Positions 41,475-43,112 of a stretch of 43,112 bases of DNA are shown here, piece after piece (within the stretch, counting starts at the first letter, position 1; the number at the start of each line of letters is the position of its first letter). The notes beneath the pieces were generated by a model. It worked only from the letters and a program-made list of their open reading frames with translations, ran no database searches and was not told the origin of the DNA. A program made the position numbers and the translations under genes. This DNA comes from Clostridiales bacterium. GTDB lineage: Bacteria > Bacillota > Clostridia > Lachnospirales > Lachnospiraceae. The stretch is from the NCBI GenBank assembly GCA_020860565.1, contig JAJBUA010000025.1, forward strand, positions 1-43,112, written 5' to 3'.

Positions 41475-43112
41475 CTACTGAATCCATGTTCCGTTCTCAT
41501 CCACCACATATCCATCCGGCGTGGTCTCCCCTGCATACATCGCACCAAGGGGCTTCGATACACTGCTGGTATCATACACCCAATTACCAGCGCTCTCATC
41601 ATAATTCCAGGTGTATGTAAGCGGATTGCTATTGAAGTAATACCAGTTGCCGTCAATCTGATTCCAGCCAATCCTCATGGCTCCGCTGGACGGATCCAGA
41701 TAATACCAGTAATTATCCTGATCGTCATGATGCCAGCCGCTCTTCATTCCGGTGTTAATGTCGATGAAATACCATTTGCCGGCCGCATAATCCAGAACCC
41801 AGCCCTGATCCGCATAACCGTCGGAACCAAACGCGTACCACGCGCCATTGACCTGAGCCCACGCGATCTGCTCATGAGCATTTCCGCTCTCATCCGTTGT
41901 GACACTGCCGGTTACATAAGAACCGTCTGTCCTTCTCAGCCACCAGGTATTGTCATTATTCTCAACATCCTGTACCCAGGTGCTGCCGCTGCTCGCGGAA
42001 GATGAACTGCCTGAGCCGCCGGAACTGCTTCCATGGCTGGTAGCATTTGAACTGGCAGGTCTGCCGCTGCTGCTACTACTGCTGGTCTCAGACGACTCTC
42101 CACTATTGCCGCTGTCGCCGGTATTGTCGGTGTTACTGCTGCTTTCGTCCCCTGTATTGTCATTATTCAGATCATCGTCTTCTTCCGGCAGTTCGCTCCA
42201 CTTCTCTGCCATATGCATACCGAGAATAACATTGTATTTCGCCAATGCATCCGCATCCGCATCGATCATCGTCGCATACCAGGTTCTGTCCGCGATATTC
42301 TTCGTTGTGTCATTATAGAGCTGCCCGTATACCAGCAGGCTCTCAATATCACTGCCATACTGGAAATGGAAATGCGCCGCGATCGGAAATTCTGTGGTAC
42401 CTTCCATATCCGGTTCCATCGTTACCCAATATTTATACTCGCTTCCTTCATCCAGATTGTCTGCCGTGAATACATACATGATAGCGCCTTCCAGACCATT
42501 TAATACCTTGCCTGTCATGGTGTAGCTGTCAGATGCCAGTACATTACCGTCCGCGTCCAGCCAGCTGAGTACATAACTGCCGTCAGCAGTTTCTTCTACT
42601 TCCATGTACTCGACTCCGTAGGTGTCTGTCATGCTGTACCAATATGCTTTCAAAGAATCGGTATCCGAGTACAGTGCCTTTATGTAATCGCCCATACCAT
42701 ATGCCTCAAATGCAGCAATATAGGCTTCATAAGCCAGATCCCATGCTTCTTCCAGATACGGATACTGTTCGAGCAGTTCCTCGCTCGGATAGATCCAGCT
42801 CTGCCAGTTCTCATAAGAGCCGACCCATTTCTCAAGCGTGGTATTACCAACCAGTTGTGTAATACCGCCGACCGTTACGAGATACGCTCCGTCTGCGCCC
42901 TCCGAAAACAGTTCGGTATTGGTCAGATCAATGCTGCCATCCTCATTGTACAGCGCATCCGTGATCACCTCTACGCCATCAATGACAATAACATTCCCCA
43001 CGTAGACACCATCCTCAAACGTAAGCTCATAGATTCCGCTGCTGGTATAATAAGTGATCGATGTTACATAATCTCCGACCAGGCTGTCATAATATCCGTC
43101 CAGATCGCCTTC
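41475..43112 (-). CDS. Surface protein with ZinT-like domain and cell-wall-binding repeats (partial, N-terminus outside window)
   Basis: The frame is open to the right edge, so the start is missing; 545 residues are visible. After about 90 residues of repeat-like sequence (EGDLDGYYDSLVGDYVTSI...), residues about 92-305 resemble ZinT/YodA, a metal-binding calycin domain: WVGSYENWQSWIYP at the start, AAHFHFQYGSDIESLLVYG with two metal-type His residues, and TWYATM near the end. A Ser/Gly/Asp/Asn-rich linker (about 306-375) follows. The C-terminus has choline-binding-like repeats (GWVLDYAAGKWYFIDINTG, GWHHDDQDNYWYYLDPSSG, GWNQIDGNWYYFNS). The protein should be secreted and held on the wall non-covalently. 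It probably captures zinc or another metal (inference). Confidence 0.85.
   Translation of the reverse strand, partial: EGDLDGYYDSLVGDYVTSITYYTSSGIYELTFEDGVYVGNVIVIDGVEVITDALYNEDGSIDLTNTELFSEGADGAYLVTVGGITQLVGNTTLEKWVGSYENWQSWIYPSEELLEQYPYLEEAWDLAYEAYIAAFEAYGMGDYIKALYSDTDSLKAYWYSMTDTYGVEYMEVEETADGSYVLSWLDADGNVLASDSYTMTGKVLNGLEGAIMYVFTADNLDEGSEYKYWVTMEPDMEGTTEFPIAAHFHFQYGSDIESLLVYGQLYNDTTKNIADRTWYATMIDADADALAKYNVILGMHMAEKWSELPEEDDDLNNDNTGDESSSNTDNTGDSGNSGESSETSSSSSSGRPASSNATSHGSSSGGSGSSSSASSGSTWVQDVENNDNTWWLRRTDGSYVTGSVTTDESGNAHEQIAWAQVNGAWYAFGSDGYADQGWVLDYAAGKWYFIDINTGMKSGWHHDDQDNYWYYLDPSSGAMRIGWNQIDGNWYYFNSNPLTYTWNYDESAGNWVYDTSSVSKPLGAMYAGETTPDGYVVDENGTWIQ

Overview
The window looks like chromosomal DNA of a mid-GC Clostridia, most likely a Lachnospiraceae gut anaerobe. 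The reasons are a six-gene Rnf complex in the C-D-G-E-A-B order, type III pantothenate kinase, a PepV-type dipeptidase, an EFR1-type ferredoxin, consensus AGGAGG ribosome binding sites, and cell-wall-binding repeats on a surface protein. Species cannot be read from the sequence. Every recognised gene except coaX lies on the minus strand, so transcription runs right to left. I see no rRNA, tRNA or CRISPR array.

From the left: gpmI (glycolysis); a three-gene translation-related cluster of prfC (RF3), a PepV-like dipeptidase and a large TetM-like GTPase whose C-terminus is a complete YacP/Rae1-type NYN ribonuclease domain; divergent coaBC and coaX (coenzyme A); and the rnfCDGEAB operon (ferredoxin:NAD oxidoreductase, ion pump). 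The rnf leader has two good promoters, each followed at nearly the same distance by a GGGAYA...TGTCCC inverted repeat. Next come a small membrane protein, an AEC transporter with an M20 amidohydrolase, a polar amino acid ABC transporter and an M18 aminopeptidase.

From about 23.2 kb to 39.6 kb lies a surface-polysaccharide locus. It holds a GtrB-like glycosyltransferase, LicD, RfbH/RfbG/RfbF (the CDP-3,6-dideoxyhexose branch), two polytopic GT-C-like proteins, a GT2, a GmhB-like phosphatase, a 1357-residue methyltransferase/coiled-coil/GT2/GT4 fusion, and a Wzt-type ABC ATPase with a C-terminal glycan-binding-like domain. The layout suggests a glycan made in the cytosol, capped or measured, and exported by an ABC transporter. 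The permease (Wzm), the E3 reductase for RfbH and a final dideoxysugar reductase are not in the window. rfbH is flanked by two inverted copies of a 144-187 bp palindromic, MITE-like element, and a third, partial copy sits at the left edge of the window.

At the right end are an EFR1 flavodoxin-ferredoxin protein, a NusG domain II (DUF1312) protein, and the C-terminal part of a surface protein that combines a ZinT-like metal-binding domain with cell-wall-binding repeats and runs off the window.

The strongest candidates for new biology are the TetM-like GTPase/Rae1 fusion next to RF3, the methyltransferase-ruler-polymerase fusion next to Wzt, the paired promoter/inverted-repeat leader of rnf, and the palindromic elements bracketing rfbH.
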